Positions 23,321 through 30,226 of a stretch of 35,599 nt of DNA are shown here, piece after piece (position 1 is the stretch's first letter; every line of letters starts with the position of its first letter). Source of the stretch: SVTX01 sp045602385 (GTDB taxonomy: Bacteria > Bacillota > Clostridia > Oscillospirales > CAG-272). The stretch is from positions 1 through 35,599 of the forward strand of contig JAZSBL010000027.1 in the NCBI GenBank assembly GCA_045602385.1, read 5' to 3'. The notes below the pieces were generated by a model, which had not been told where the DNA came from, searched no databases, and was given only the letters and a program-made list of their open reading frames with translations. Both the position numbers and the translations under genes were made by a program.

Positions 23321-24735
23321 TTCGCACCTCTCTTGAATATGGGATGCGAACCGTCGCGCAGAGCCCTCTCCTCGTCGCTCATCTCGTATCCGAGGGATAT
23401 AAGCCAGTCGTAGAGCCCATCCAACCACGTGCATTTACTGTGCTTAGGGAAATCGTCGTAAGGATCGGTGTAGTATCTTGCGTTTCGATCGTTCTCGAAA
23501 TACAGATAGATCATCGCCGGGATTGCTCTCGACGGCTTTTCTCGGAGAGCCTTGTGGAAATTCTCTTGATTCACTGTATAATCGGTGCTCGTTTTCTCCC
23601 CGATAAACTCCAGCAGCTGCTTTGAGTTAATGCTGTACATGTAAGCGGTCACTCCACACTCCAGGGCTCTCACGGCACCCAGGAGAACCAGCTCTCGATT
23701 CTTGGTATTCATCGCCACACCTTGGATAAACTGCCTGCGCAGAGTACGCGCCGCCTCGTGCATGGCCTTGAGCTGCTTCTTGGTGTCCTCGATAGCCTTC
23801 TCGCGCTCAATCTCGGCCTTGGGACGCTTGTCCTTATTATCCTTGGGCTTCTTGCGGTAGATCTCCAGTGAGCCGAAGTAATCGCGTATCGCATAGAAGA
23901 GCGCATCGCCCTGGTATTTCTTCGCCACGAGAGGCTTCTCCACGTCCGCAGTCTTCACGTCAATGTCCGCAATACGCTCATACTTGTTCGACCAGCGGTC
24001 CTCAGGCTTCATCTCTTTGGCACCGAGCGCCTTGGCCTTCTCCACGAAGGGCGGCATCTTCTCAGCTATAAGCTCCTCTCGGATTGCAATCTCAACCGCG
24101 CTGTTAAAGTTCGCCGTGCCGATCTTGGCAAGCACCTCGTTCCTCTTCTTGAGGCTCTTGATCTTGGAAAGCTTGTCGAAGTCCTCCATAGTTACCTGTC
24201 TTGAGGAAACCTCCTTGAGCGTCTTCTCGTTCAGCTTCGCCATCTCAAGGCGGTGCTTGACCGTCTTCTTTGAAAAGCCCGTCTTCTCGGCAATACCCTC
24301 GACCGTGTCGCCGAAGTCTATCATCAGCTGGAATCCCTTGGCCTGCTCATAGGCTGTCAGATCCACGCGCTGCATGTTCTCCAAGAGCATCGTCGCAAGC
24401 TGCTCGCGCTCAGACATCTCCACGATCACGCAGGGCACCTCGGTGAGGCCCGCAAGCTTGGCGGCAGCAAGACGTCTGTGTCCGATAATAACCGTGTAAC
24501 GCCCGGCACCGTTGAACTTCGGATTCACCTTCGATTTGAACGGCACCACCGTCAAATTTTGCATAATACCCTTCACCTTAATGCTCTCCGCAAGCTCCGT
24601 AAGATCTCCGAGCTCCTTTCTCGGATTATCCTGATGCGGGAATATCGAGTCCACGGAGAGGTACACAAGCCCGCTCTCCTCCGGCGCACCCTCGCCGTAC
24701 ATAGCCTTTAAATCATTTAATACTGTGTTTTCCAT
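23317..24735 (-). CDS. ParB/RepB/Spo0J-like protein, 472 aa
   Basis: The N-terminal ParB nuclease-like domain shows VDSIFPHQDNPRK, then GHRRLAAAKLAG (GHRR at 85-88) and LLENMQRVDLTAYEQA (ENMQR at 119-123). A helix-turn-helix follows at about 146-168 (EGIAEKTGFSKKTVKHRL). The remaining 300 residues are a phage-type extension with a basic stretch (KKPKDNKDKRPKAEIERE) and a Trp/Tyr-rich end. No parA gene is present in the window, so a true partition role is unlikely; family members in integrated phages act in replication or gene control. ATG 24735 has AAAGGTAG upstream. The neighbours are replication genes. Confidence 0.85.
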   Translation of the reverse strand: MENTVLNDLKAMYGEGAPEESGLVYLSVDSIFPHQDNPRKELGDLTELAESIKVKGIMQNLTVVPFKSKVNPKFNGAGRYTVIIGHRRLAAAKLAGLTEVPCVIVEMSEREQLATMLLENMQRVDLTAYEQAKGFQLMIDFGDTVEGIAEKTGFSKKTVKHRLEMAKLNEKTLKEVSSRQVTMEDFDKLSKIKSLKKRNEVLAKIGTANFNSAVEIAIREELIAEKMPPFVEKAKALGAKEMKPEDRWSNKYERIADIDVKTADVEKPLVAKKYQGDALFYAIRDYFGSLEIYRKKPKDNKDKRPKAEIEREKAIEDTKKQLKAMHEAARTLRRQFIQGVAMNTKNRELVLLGAVRALECGVTAYMYSINSKQLLEFIGEKTSTDYTVNQENFHKALREKPSRAIPAMIYLYFENDRNARYYTDPYDDFPKHSKCTWLDGLYDWLISLGYEMSDEERALRDGSHPIFKRGAK

Positions 24736-24756
24736 CTTTCTTTCTACCTTTCTGTT

Positions 24757-24953
24757 TTATTTTTTCCTGGCCGATCCCTTTTCATATCCGTATTTTGTCA
24801 GCCAATAAAGCTTGCGCACCTCGTCGTATGCGAAGTAGTCCTCGTCGGTCTCAAAGCCCTGGTCATAGATTTTTGTAACTACCATCTCACGCCCCCCCGA
24901 GCGGAATACACAACGTCGCCCACGCAGAGGAGCTTTTTAATCTGGTTGCTCAT
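24757..24953 (-). pseudogene. Small early gene split by a frameshift at a G7 tract
   Basis: Two overlapping pieces are visible: 24 codons from ATG 24953 (after GAGGAGGGC) that reach SARGGVRW and stop, and 42 codons from ATG 24885 to TAA 24757. They meet at seven C's on the plus strand (24892-24898). One more G would join them in frame to a 65-aa protein. The joined form reads VGDVVYSARGGREMVVTKIY, then GFETDEDYFAYDEVRKLYWL, which is the usual layout of short phage proteins of this type (GDxVY near the start, TkIyxxGFxT, then a final helix). It may be a sequencing error, a real inactivation or a phase-variable site. The second piece alone could be translated from its own ATG. Confidence 0.65.
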
Positions 24954-25059
24954 TATCTTTGCCCTCCTCTCCGGTAACACCAATAGCAATCCCCAAGGCC
25001 ACTCCGCAAAGGCCGCCCACGGTGAATGCCACCGCAACCAATAATATCATTGTTTCCAT
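24937..25059 (-). CDS. Tiny membrane protein, 40 aa
   Basis: ATG 25059 follows GGAGGAGCTGACAGA and overlaps the end of the replication gene; TAA at 24937. Residues 4-29 (MILLVAVAFTVGGLCGVALG region) are one membrane helix with GxxxG-like spacing; the tail is acidic. It overlaps the start of the split gene by 17 bp. Small one-helix proteins are frequent in phage early operons. Function unknown. Confidence 0.6.
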   Translation of the reverse strand: METMILLVAVAFTVGGLCGVALGIAIGVTGEEGKDNEQPD

Positions 25060-25700
25060 TCTGTCAGCTCCTCCCCATCTTTGATCTGCGCCGCCATTAC
25101 CCTCTCACCCCTTGCTATGGCATCGGCGATGAATTCGTCGGAATCGAAGGTCTTGAATGAGCTCACGGCTTCCTTATTTTTCTCACGCACACGCGCGCCC
25201 TCGATAGAAGAATAATTTACTTTACTTTTCTTTACTTTACTTTGCGGATTATTGTCAACATTTACCGCGTTATTGTCAACATTAACTGAGTTATTGCTAT
25301 CAAAAACCCAGTTAGAAGGCGCAGGAATAAGAAGGTAGCGCCGATCAGCTTCAATGAATGTTCTTCTTGCGGTAGCCTCGGCAAACCTCTTTTGGATGCC
25401 ATCAGACGTCAAAATACCGTACTTATCGAACATTCGCTGATCGAATATACCCCTCTTCAAGCAGATGCGTACTACTTCCTGCACAACGTTGGCACCAACC
25501 TTGTTTTCATCGGCAAACACCAACGCCACGTCTCGCCCCCATTCGGTATAATAACCCCTGTCGGAATAGATCTTCTGCCACAATTTAATAACCACGGCAT
25601 ATCCGACAAGACCGAATTCTGCTTGTATTAACTTCATGTTGTCCTTCATATGACAATCAAGCGGAAAATAGTCAACCCCCTGCCTTGGCGGTCTTGCCAT
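25047..25700 (-). CDS. Phage replication protein, Lin1244/Lin1753-like N-terminus (DUF4373), 217 aa
   Basis: The N-terminus shows the family signature MARPPRQGVDYFPLDCHMKD, then LIQAEFGLVGYAVVIKLWQK, IYSDRGYYTEW and a winged-helix-like region. These proteins serve as replication initiators in Firmicutes phages, comparable with the O protein of lambda. ATG 25700 follows AAGAGGTGAGAAA. Residues about 133-155 are a repetitive Asn/Val/Asp linker (NNSVNVDNNAVNVDNN) encoded by 21-bp repeats that may be origin iterons. The C-terminal part is charged and could bind a helicase loader. No helicase gene is seen in the window; the host helicase is probably recruited. Confidence 0.8.
   Translation of the reverse strand: MARPPRQGVDYFPLDCHMKDNMKLIQAEFGLVGYAVVIKLWQKIYSDRGYYTEWGRDVALVFADENKVGANVVQEVVRICLKRGIFDQRMFDKYGILTSDGIQKRFAEATARRTFIEADRRYLLIPAPSNWVFDSNNSVNVDNNAVNVDNNPQSKVKKSKVNYSSIEGARVREKNKEAVSSFKTFDSDEFIADAIARGERVMAAQIKDGEELTEWKQ
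25216..25297. other. Candidate replication origin: 21-bp iterons and AT-rich pentamer repeats
   Basis: Two 21-bp direct repeats (25249-25269 and 25270-25290, both starting TTATTGTCAACATT) and a third partial copy (25291-25297) lie next to a run of TTTAC/TTTTC pentamers (25216-25243). They are inside the replication protein gene, as with lambda ori inside gene O. The pentamer run would be an easily melted region. The coding effect is a low-complexity linker, so the DNA may be under selection here. Confidence 0.55.
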
Positions 25701-25717
25701 TTTCTCACCTCTTATTT

Positions 25718-26512
25718 TTATTTGACCTCACCGGTCTCTGTGTTGACCTCGCTGTACTCGGCTTCGTAAACGATCTCGTTGTTGACCTCGTACATGTCCT
25801 CTGATATAGAACTCTTGATACTCTCGTCCTGAACGACAGCGCGGACGAAATCCGACTTAAGCGGAGCGTACTTCAACACGCGCTTAAGCACCGTCTTCTT
25901 GGCCATTTCCTCAAATGCAGTTTTCCAAGGAGAATAGTCGGAATGGAACGCCTTGCTGTACTTTGCCGCGTGTATCTTGACGTCCTCGATGCTCATAACC
26001 TCGAAGCCGTAACCGCCGCTTTTGGTCTTAAACATAGCGTAAACGATCACGGGCGCGCCGCGATCTACACGTGCCGGCTTGTGATGAAGCTTAGGATCAA
26101 GACCGTATTCCCACTCAAATTCGTCGTTCTGGTAAACAACGTGTGCCTGTACAAGCTCTACCTCTCCCGATCTGTACGCTAGATCTATAAGACCCTTGTA
26201 TCCAAGCTGGAACTGTGCCTCAAGCACTCCCTTGTTCTTGTAAGGAAGGATATATGCCTGGCCAAGAGGAGTGTTCGGCTCAACGCCGAGCTGCGCCGCG
26301 CACATCATCGCGCCGAGAAAGCTCTGAGGTGTGCATTGCGAGAGCTGCGGATTGACCGAGATCGCACTGAGCACCATTCGCGTGAAGCGCTCCGGTGTAA
26401 TTACCGAAGGAAGAGCCTTTGCGATCTCTCCCTGCATTGCCTTTATGTACTGCTGCATTGTTTTCTTTTCTCCGCCCGTCTGGGCTACCTGATTCTGTAT
26501 TGTGTTTGCCAT
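25718..26512 (-). CDS. recT: RecT single-strand annealing protein, 264 aa
   Basis: The family core is clear: MVLSAISVNPQLSQCTPQSF, GAMMCAAQLGVEPNTPLGQA, ILPYKNKG, FQLGYKGLIDLAYRSGEV and later SPWKTAFEEMAKKTVLKRVL. The protein anneals complementary strands in phage recombination together with the exonuclease encoded directly upstream. ATG 26512 has GGAGGACATACAATC. The acidic C-terminus (EYSEVNTETGEVK) is usual and may bind host single-strand-binding protein or regulate DNA binding. The length is typical of the family. Confidence 0.93.
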   Translation of the reverse strand: MANTIQNQVAQTGGEKKTMQQYIKAMQGEIAKALPSVITPERFTRMVLSAISVNPQLSQCTPQSFLGAMMCAAQLGVEPNTPLGQAYILPYKNKGVLEAQFQLGYKGLIDLAYRSGEVELVQAHVVYQNDEFEWEYGLDPKLHHKPARVDRGAPVIVYAMFKTKSGGYGFEVMSIEDVKIHAAKYSKAFHSDYSPWKTAFEEMAKKTVLKRVLKYAPLKSDFVRAVVQDESIKSSISEDMYEVNNEIVYEAEYSEVNTETGEVK

Positions 26513-26530
26513 GATTGTATGTCCTCCAAA

Positions 26531-27475
26531 TTAAATATCGTTTCTTGTAACCTTGAACGTCCTATATGTTGACGTCTTGTAATACCCGCTAATATCAATA
26601 TCAGAGTGATCGCGGGCGAATGCCTGTGCATCGAATGTTGATCTCGTTGCCGGTGCCCAGCTTACACTGTATCCCGTGCCCTCTCCCCTTGAGGAGTTGC
26701 CAAGGCACGCCTTGAGTCTGTTAGCGCAACCGTCCTGCAGCTTCTTGAGCTCCTTTATCTGCTCACCGAGAGCCACGTACTGCGCAAGCTCCGACTCATA
26801 GCCGAAGAGCGATACGTCGCCTGCGGCATCCTCACCGGGATACACCGCGCTTATCGCCTCTGTGGTCGATTTTTCGCCGTCTGCGGGCGGAGGCGTCTTC
26901 TTTTGGACCAACTCCCAGAACTCCGCCTCAGAACGCATCAGAGCGGAAATTTCAGCCTCGTCGCGCTCAATGGTGAATACCTTGAGCTCCTTGCCGAGAA
27001 TAAGGACTGCGAGATACCAACGCTTAGCTCCGGTCACCGCCATGTAGTGCATACACTGACAATAATAGCTCGCGGGATATTCGCCGTTCTTGAATCGCTT
27101 TAGGTTGAGTGTTGTGGTCGTCTTGATCTCAAGTCCCGCGTCCTTTCCCACGATCATGCGATCCACGTTGGCGTGGGCAAATGGGTATTCGGGATTGATT
27201 ATAATGTTGTTCTCGCGGCGGACCTTCTTGCCCGTCTCCTCGCAGAAACGCTTTGCAACGTAGTCCTCAAGATCGCGGCCAAGACGCATCGCCTCGTTGT
27301 CCTCCTTGGGAGGGATCATGCCGAGCTTCTCTGCCCATACCGAGTACGGACTTGCCCAAGGATTAAGACCTACGATTGCCGCGGCATCAGAGCCGCCTAT
27401 AGACTTGCGCCGATGCTCAAGCCACTCCTCGTGTGGCATTGTCTTGGTCGATATCTTTATAAGATTCTTATACAT
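26531..27475 (-). CDS. YqaJ-type phage exonuclease, 314 aa
   Basis: The N-terminal nuclease domain shows EWLEHRRKSIGGSDAAAIVG, then LGRDLEDYVAKRFCEETG, HANVDRMIVGKD, LEIKTTT and YYCQCMHYMAVTGAKRWYLA, which carry the Asp, Glu and Lys of the restriction-like (lambda-exo) fold. The C-terminal part is a helical region (AQYVALGEQIKELKKLQDGC) followed by a variable beta part. It resects DNA ends for RecT; the pair forms the recombination unit of the phage. ATG 27475 follows GGAGGTGCCGG and overlaps the previous gene by 8 bp. Confidence 0.92.
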   Translation of the reverse strand: MYKNLIKISTKTMPHEEWLEHRRKSIGGSDAAAIVGLNPWASPYSVWAEKLGMIPPKEDNEAMRLGRDLEDYVAKRFCEETGKKVRRENNIIINPEYPFAHANVDRMIVGKDAGLEIKTTTTLNLKRFKNGEYPASYYCQCMHYMAVTGAKRWYLAVLILGKELKVFTIERDEAEISALMRSEAEFWELVQKKTPPPADGEKSTTEAISAVYPGEDAAGDVSLFGYESELAQYVALGEQIKELKKLQDGCANRLKACLGNSSRGEGTGYSVSWAPATRSTFDAQAFARDHSDIDISGYYKTSTYRTFKVTRNDI

Positions 27476-27821
27476 CCGGCACCTCCGGGAGCTCTGCCCA
27501 ATGCGTTACGCGGTAGAAGATCTCCTCGCCCTCGTGCTCCGCATACCATACGCACTCGTCGGCGTCATAGTTGAGAACGGTAGGCTTGTCCGCGCCCTCG
27601 ATCATTACTTTGTACTCGTCAGATACCAAGGGCAGCTCGTACTTAATATCGCACCACTCGATAGCAGCCGCCGCAGGCATCTTGTCAATGATCTTGTGCA
27701 GCTCTACGTTAAATTCGTTGATATCTACAAGGCAAATCCCCTTGTCAATTAGCTTCTTAAGAAACTTCTTTACCACCTTTGAGAGTTTGTCCGAATTTAT
27801 GTATTTCTTTTCGTTGATCAT
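27468..27821 (-). CDS. DUF551-like early protein, 117 aa
   Basis: The N-terminal half is basic and helical (LSKVVKKFLKKLIDKGICLV). The C-terminal half resembles DUF551: LVSDEYKVMIEGADKP, then WYAEHEGEEIFYRVTHWAEL with PEVP at the end. DUF551 proteins are common in phages of Gram-positive bacteria and have no known role. ATG 27821 follows a GAGGGG site. The stop overlaps the YqaJ gene. Confidence 0.65.
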   Translation of the reverse strand: MINEKKYINSDKLSKVVKKFLKKLIDKGICLVDINEFNVELHKIIDKMPAAAAIEWCDIKYELPLVSDEYKVMIEGADKPTVLNYDADECVWYAEHEGEEIFYRVTHWAELPEVPDV

Positions 27822-27826
27822 AAACC

Positions 27827-28150
27827 CTAAATCCCCTCTCCCTCTACGTCTATGGTTACACCTTTGCTTCTGATCGCCTCGATAAACTCCTTGAATAGCC
27901 CCACGGGAGCCTCCTGTTTGTAGAAGGTTTTGAATTCCTCGTATAAATCATTTTCCAGCTCGTCGCAAGCGTCCTGAGTAGCCGCCAGGCATGCAAAGTG
28001 CGCTGCGATTGTTCCCTCTCCGGTGCTCAACGTGCTTGCTACCACGTCCTCGCCGTCAATGCCGGCAACGGCACCGCAAACACAGTCGCATTCTTTGTGG
28101 CAGATGGTGTTTCCCGTAGCAATTTCTTTTATAATAAGCTCGTATTTCAT
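27827..28150 (-). CDS. Unknown early protein, 107 aa
   Basis: ATG 28150 follows AGGTGGCTTAACA. CHKECDCVCGAVAG gives a Cys/His cluster that could bind a metal, followed by a helical region (CLAATQDACDELENDLYEEF). The second half looks acidic and helical. No known family. It is tightly spaced with both neighbours (3 and 6 bp). Confidence 0.7.
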   Translation of the reverse strand: MKYELIIKEIATGNTICHKECDCVCGAVAGIDGEDVVASTLSTGEGTIAAHFACLAATQDACDELENDLYEEFKTFYKQEAPVGLFKEFIEAIRSKGVTIDVEGEGI

Positions 28151-28152
28151 TG

Positions 28153-28380
28153 TTAAGCCACCTTTCTGACGATCAGAAGCAGCTCGCCGTCCTCGTATTC
28201 GTATACGCTCTCGTATCCGTGTTCCTTGATTGCACGTCTTGCGGCCATAATGAACTCGCGTTCGTTAACCATGCCTGAGAAAAAACTGAGGATTATCTGC
28301 TTAAGTCCTGCCTTCTCCATATCGTCGATATCTTGTCCTATGCGCTCTACTTCGCGCTCAATATCAAATTTGTTTTCCAT
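28153..28380 (-). CDS. Unknown early protein, 75 aa
   Basis: ATG 28380 follows AAAGGAATTTTAAAAA. Acidic N-terminus (DIEREVERIGQDIDDMEKAG), hydrophobic helix LKQIILSFFSGMV, and beta-rich C-terminus ending in ELLLIVRKVA. No family recognised. It is the first gene downstream of the gap that holds the candidate small RNA. Confidence 0.7.
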   Translation of the reverse strand: MENKFDIEREVERIGQDIDDMEKAGLKQIILSFFSGMVNEREFIMAARRAIKEHGYESVYEYEDGELLLIVRKVA

Positions 28381-28405
28381 TTTTTAAAATTCCTTTCAAA
28401 TGTAC

Positions 28406-28454
28406 TTGATTTTGTTCTCCGAAAGGTGTATAATTATCTTGCTGGGGATAATTA
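28406..28454 (+). promoter_or_regulatory. Rightward consensus promoter with overlapping dyad
   Basis: TTGATT (28406-28411), 17 bp, TATAAT (28429-28434) on the plus strand, in a gap of the leftward early operon. An inverted repeat TAATTATC (28431-28438) and GATAATTA (28447-28454) covers the -10 box and the start point; it could be an operator. Confidence 0.75.
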
Positions 28455-28508
28455 CATCTCCCTTTCTACCGGACGGATCTTGGGCCAACAAGATTCGTCC
28501 TTTTCTTA
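28441..28508 (+). ncRNA. Candidate phage small RNA of about 68 nt
   Basis: The region starts about 7 bases after the TATAAT box and ends in a 12-bp stem (28471-28482 with 28489-28500, loop GGCCAA, one G-U pair) followed by TTTTCTTATT on the plus strand. On the minus strand no T run follows, so the hairpin makes sense only as the end of a rightward transcript. No ORF of note lies inside. Before the hairpin is a single-stranded TCTCCCTTTCT stretch, complementary to purine-rich Shine-Dalgarno sequences. It could regulate ribosome binding in trans or act on the leftward mRNA. Existence as a transcript is inferred. Confidence 0.55.
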
Positions 28509-28688
28509 TTCTGAAACCTTGAATCGAAGAAGCAGGCAATGCTCGCAGAGCCAGTCTCCATCCGCTTCATAAAGCTCGTCGGAAGCGATCTCATCACCGC
28601 AATCCGCGCAGATGTATTCATCCGCGTCACCCTGGCAAGCCATGCACCCGGTGCAAGCTCCGCCGTGAATACACGCCGAATAACTCAA
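28506..28688 (-). CDS. Cys-rich zinc-ribbon-like small protein, 60 aa
   Basis: The start is TTG 28688 after AGGAGGATAAGACAG. The product has nine Cys, with CTGCMAC near the start and YICADCGDEI and WLCEHC further on, a two-pair arrangement fitting one or two zinc ribbons. It may bind nucleic acid. Its stop overlaps the T tract of the candidate small RNA. Such proteins are common in phage early operons. Confidence 0.65.
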   Translation of the reverse strand: MSYSACIHGGACTGCMACQGDADEYICADCGDEIASDELYEADGDWLCEHCLLLRFKVSE

Positions 28689-28693
28689 CTGTC

Positions 28694-28909
28694 TTATCCT
28701 CCTTTCAGGTCAAATACCGAAAGCTCCTTCTTCTCTCTCCGCGTGTCCGTCGTGTGAAGCGGCATGTGCGGATAAAGAGTTGCCTTGTTGCCTCGTATGT
28801 AGCACTTGAATAAGTACGTCGGAGATCCGTTTGTGTATTCCCGGACGAAATAACAATGCCACCGCTCATCATATCCCTCAAGCACGTACGTTACGTTGTC
28901 TGATCTCAT
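28694..28909 (-). CDS. Unknown early protein, 71 aa
   Basis: ATG 28909 follows AAGGTGAGATT and overlaps the previous stop (ATGA). The protein is beta-rich and aromatic (YVLEGYDERWHCYFVREYTN) with a basic and then acidic end. No motif recognised. Confidence 0.65.
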   Translation of the reverse strand: MRSDNVTYVLEGYDERWHCYFVREYTNGSPTYLFKCYIRGNKATLYPHMPLHTTDTRREKKELSVFDLKGG

Positions 28910-29175
28910 AATCTCACCTTCCGGGAGTCAACAAGATTTTCCCAGTAGATCACCTCGGAGGGCAGGACCTTCCCCTCTCCAAGCTTCCCACCGCCGCAGA
29001 CTGAGCGTATGCCGCGGATGATACTGCGCGCCTTCCCGATGCCAACGCCGTAGCGCGCCATGATATCCTCGTATGTAAGGGCGACTCTGCCCTGCTCGCG
29101 AAATTCGCGGATCTGTATGTCAAGAGACGTCATGCGATCTACCGACTCCGCGGCAAGCTGTTCCTTGTAGCTCAT
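28906..29175 (-). CDS. Helix-turn-helix early protein, possible excisionase-like, 89 aa
   Basis: ATG 29175 follows GGGGAGGTAACT. An N-terminal helix (MSYKEQLAAESVDRMTSLDI) is followed by LTYEDIMARYGVGIGKARSI, a winged or simple HTH, and by KVLPSEVIYWENL, which recalls the end of MerR/Xis-type DNA-binding domains. It could be the excisionase, or a general early regulator. Coupled with the next gene. The excisionase guess has no support beyond the fold. Confidence 0.6.
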   Translation of the reverse strand: MSYKEQLAAESVDRMTSLDIQIREFREQGRVALTYEDIMARYGVGIGKARSIIRGIRSVCGGGKLGEGKVLPSEVIYWENLVDSRKVRL

Positions 29176-29177
29176 AG

Positions 29178-29441
29178 TTACCTCCCCTTGTAAAAGCTCT
29201 CGTATTCATCAATGATACGAAGACAGCACCATATCAGACGTTGTGTCTTGGGGCCAAGTGCCCTCTTGCCGTCAAGTATCTCCGAGAACTGTGATTTTTT
29301 GACCTGAATACCCCAATCCCTGTCAAGACGGAATATCAGCCATTTTTGTGTTAACCTGTTGCGCTCCAGGCGCTCCCGTACTGCTGCGGCATCGTCTGTT
29401 GTAATAAGCTCGTAGGCCGCATCTCTTTTAGGCTTTGACAT
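29178..29441 (-). CDS. XRE-like early regulator, 87 aa
   Basis: ATG 29441 follows GGGAGGGCTTTTATA. The core RLTQKWLIFRLDRDWGIQVK, then KSQFSEILDGKRALGPKTQR has the layout of a Cro/C1-like HTH (helix, turn, NG-type helix N-cap, then a helix) as found in phage early proteins near Lar genes. It is likely DNA-binding. Target unknown. Confidence 0.65.
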   Translation of the reverse strand: MSKPKRDAAYELITTDDAAAVRERLERNRLTQKWLIFRLDRDWGIQVKKSQFSEILDGKRALGPKTQRLIWCCLRIIDEYESFYKGR

Positions 29442-29462
29442 TATAAAAGCCCTCCCTTCTTA

Positions 29463-29702
29463 TTAAGAATTTGTCGCGCGGGCATTCCAAAGCTCCGCCG
29501 CTTTTTTTGCTGCCTGCTCGGCGGTGTATCTTGTGCTCTCGTCAAGGCCGATCGCCGTCATCCTCGGATGATTCACAAGGACCAGCTTACCGTGCACGCC
29601 GCACTCGGCACACTCCACGTGATACCCGCGGTCGAGGTATACCCTTCTTTCCTTGATCTCGGCATCACCCCCGCAAAAGGGGCATCCTTTTAATTTTGGC
29701 AT
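29463..29702 (-). CDS. Lar-like restriction alleviation protein, 79 aa
   Basis: The N-terminal zinc ribbon reads LKGCPFCGGDAEI, then HVECAECGVHGK; the C-terminal KKAAELWNARA is the family end motif. Proteins of the Lar family reduce attack by type I restriction systems on incoming DNA. ATG 29702 follows GAGGAGGAAAC. Its place among the first early genes fits early protection of phage DNA. Family assignment good, activity inferred. Confidence 0.75.
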   Translation of the reverse strand: MPKLKGCPFCGGDAEIKERRVYLDRGYHVECAECGVHGKLVLVNHPRMTAIGLDESTRYTAEQAAKKAAELWNARATNS

Positions 29703-29731
29703 GTTTCCTCCTCTCTTTAATAACGTGTGTG

Positions 29732-29926
29732 TTAGTCCTTTACCAGCTCGGCGACCGATACGCCCAGCTCCTTGGCGATCCTGCCGAGAATCGCAAGGCT
29801 CGGATCCTTGAGCCCGCGGACGAAATAAGATATCGCCTGCTCGCTCACACCGACAGCCTCGGCGACCGCCTTCTGCTCAATGCCCTTTTCGCGGAGGATC
29901 TCCGCCATTCTCTCATGGTTGAACAT
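29732..29926 (-). CDS. Cro-like XRE repressor, 64 aa
   Basis: ATG 29926 follows AGAAAGGAGAATAT. A single HTH_3 domain: RMAEILREKGIEQKAVAEAV, then GVSEQAISYFVRGLKDPSLA and AILGRIAKELGVSVAELVKD. It is the first gene of the leftward early operon and lies opposite to the toxin-antitoxin genes, with shared regulatory DNA between them. It probably acts as Cro or as repressor of this divergent region. Confidence 0.85.
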   Translation of the reverse strand: MFNHERMAEILREKGIEQKAVAEAVGVSEQAISYFVRGLKDPSLAILGRIAKELGVSVAELVKD

Positions 29927-29947
29927 ATATTCTCCTTTCTTTTGTAC

Positions 29948-29988
29948 TTGACAAACGCTATATCTTGTGGTAAAATAAACCGCGTTTA
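29948..29988 (+). promoter_or_regulatory. First rightward promoter with TAAAC-CGC-GTTTA dyad
   Basis: TTGACA (29948-29953), 17 bp, TAAAAT (29971-29976). A perfect dyad TAAAC/GTTTA with a 3-bp centre (29976-29988) directly follows and lies on the start point. The XRE protein encoded leftward is a likely binder. Confidence 0.75.
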
Positions 29989-30008
29989 TAGTTTTTTGTG
30001 AAAAAATG

Positions 30009-30037
30009 TTGACATTTTTATATAATTGACATATAAT
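30009..30037 (+). promoter_or_regulatory. Second rightward promoter of the toxin-antitoxin genes
   Basis: Perfect consensus: TTGACA (30009-30014), 17 bp, TATAAT (30032-30037), 36 bp before the antitoxin ATG. A further TTGACA overlaps at 30027. The tandem arrangement points to strong and constitutive or tightly repressed expression in the lysogen. Confidence 0.85.
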
Positions 30038-30073
30038 AAAAGTGAAATAAAATTAACGAAAGAGAGGGCAAGT

Positions 30074-30226
30074 ATGGAACAGCTTAAAAGTTTAAATCTC
30101 AATGCTTTAGAGAAAAGAATAACTAAAACCGTAACCACACGCGAAGCGCTGCGAGATGTTACCCCGTTTTCATTTAAGAACGACCCTCCCAAAATCATCG
30201 TAAAGAAGGACCCCAAGAATGTGTAA
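30074..30226 (+). CDS. Putative antitoxin of MazF/PemK-like pair, 50 aa
   Basis: ATG 30074 follows AGAGGGCAAGT. The product is short and basic with a helical first half (MEQLKSLNLNALEKRITKTV) and a Pro/Lys-rich end (FKNDPPKIIVKKDPK). It has no HTH. The end overlaps the toxin start by 8 bp. Size, order and overlap are as in many type II antitoxins; a MazE-like fold is not obvious. It may bind the toxin by its extended C-terminus. Confidence 0.6.
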   Translation: MEQLKSLNLNALEKRITKTVTTREALRDVTPFSFKNDPPKIIVKKDPKNV

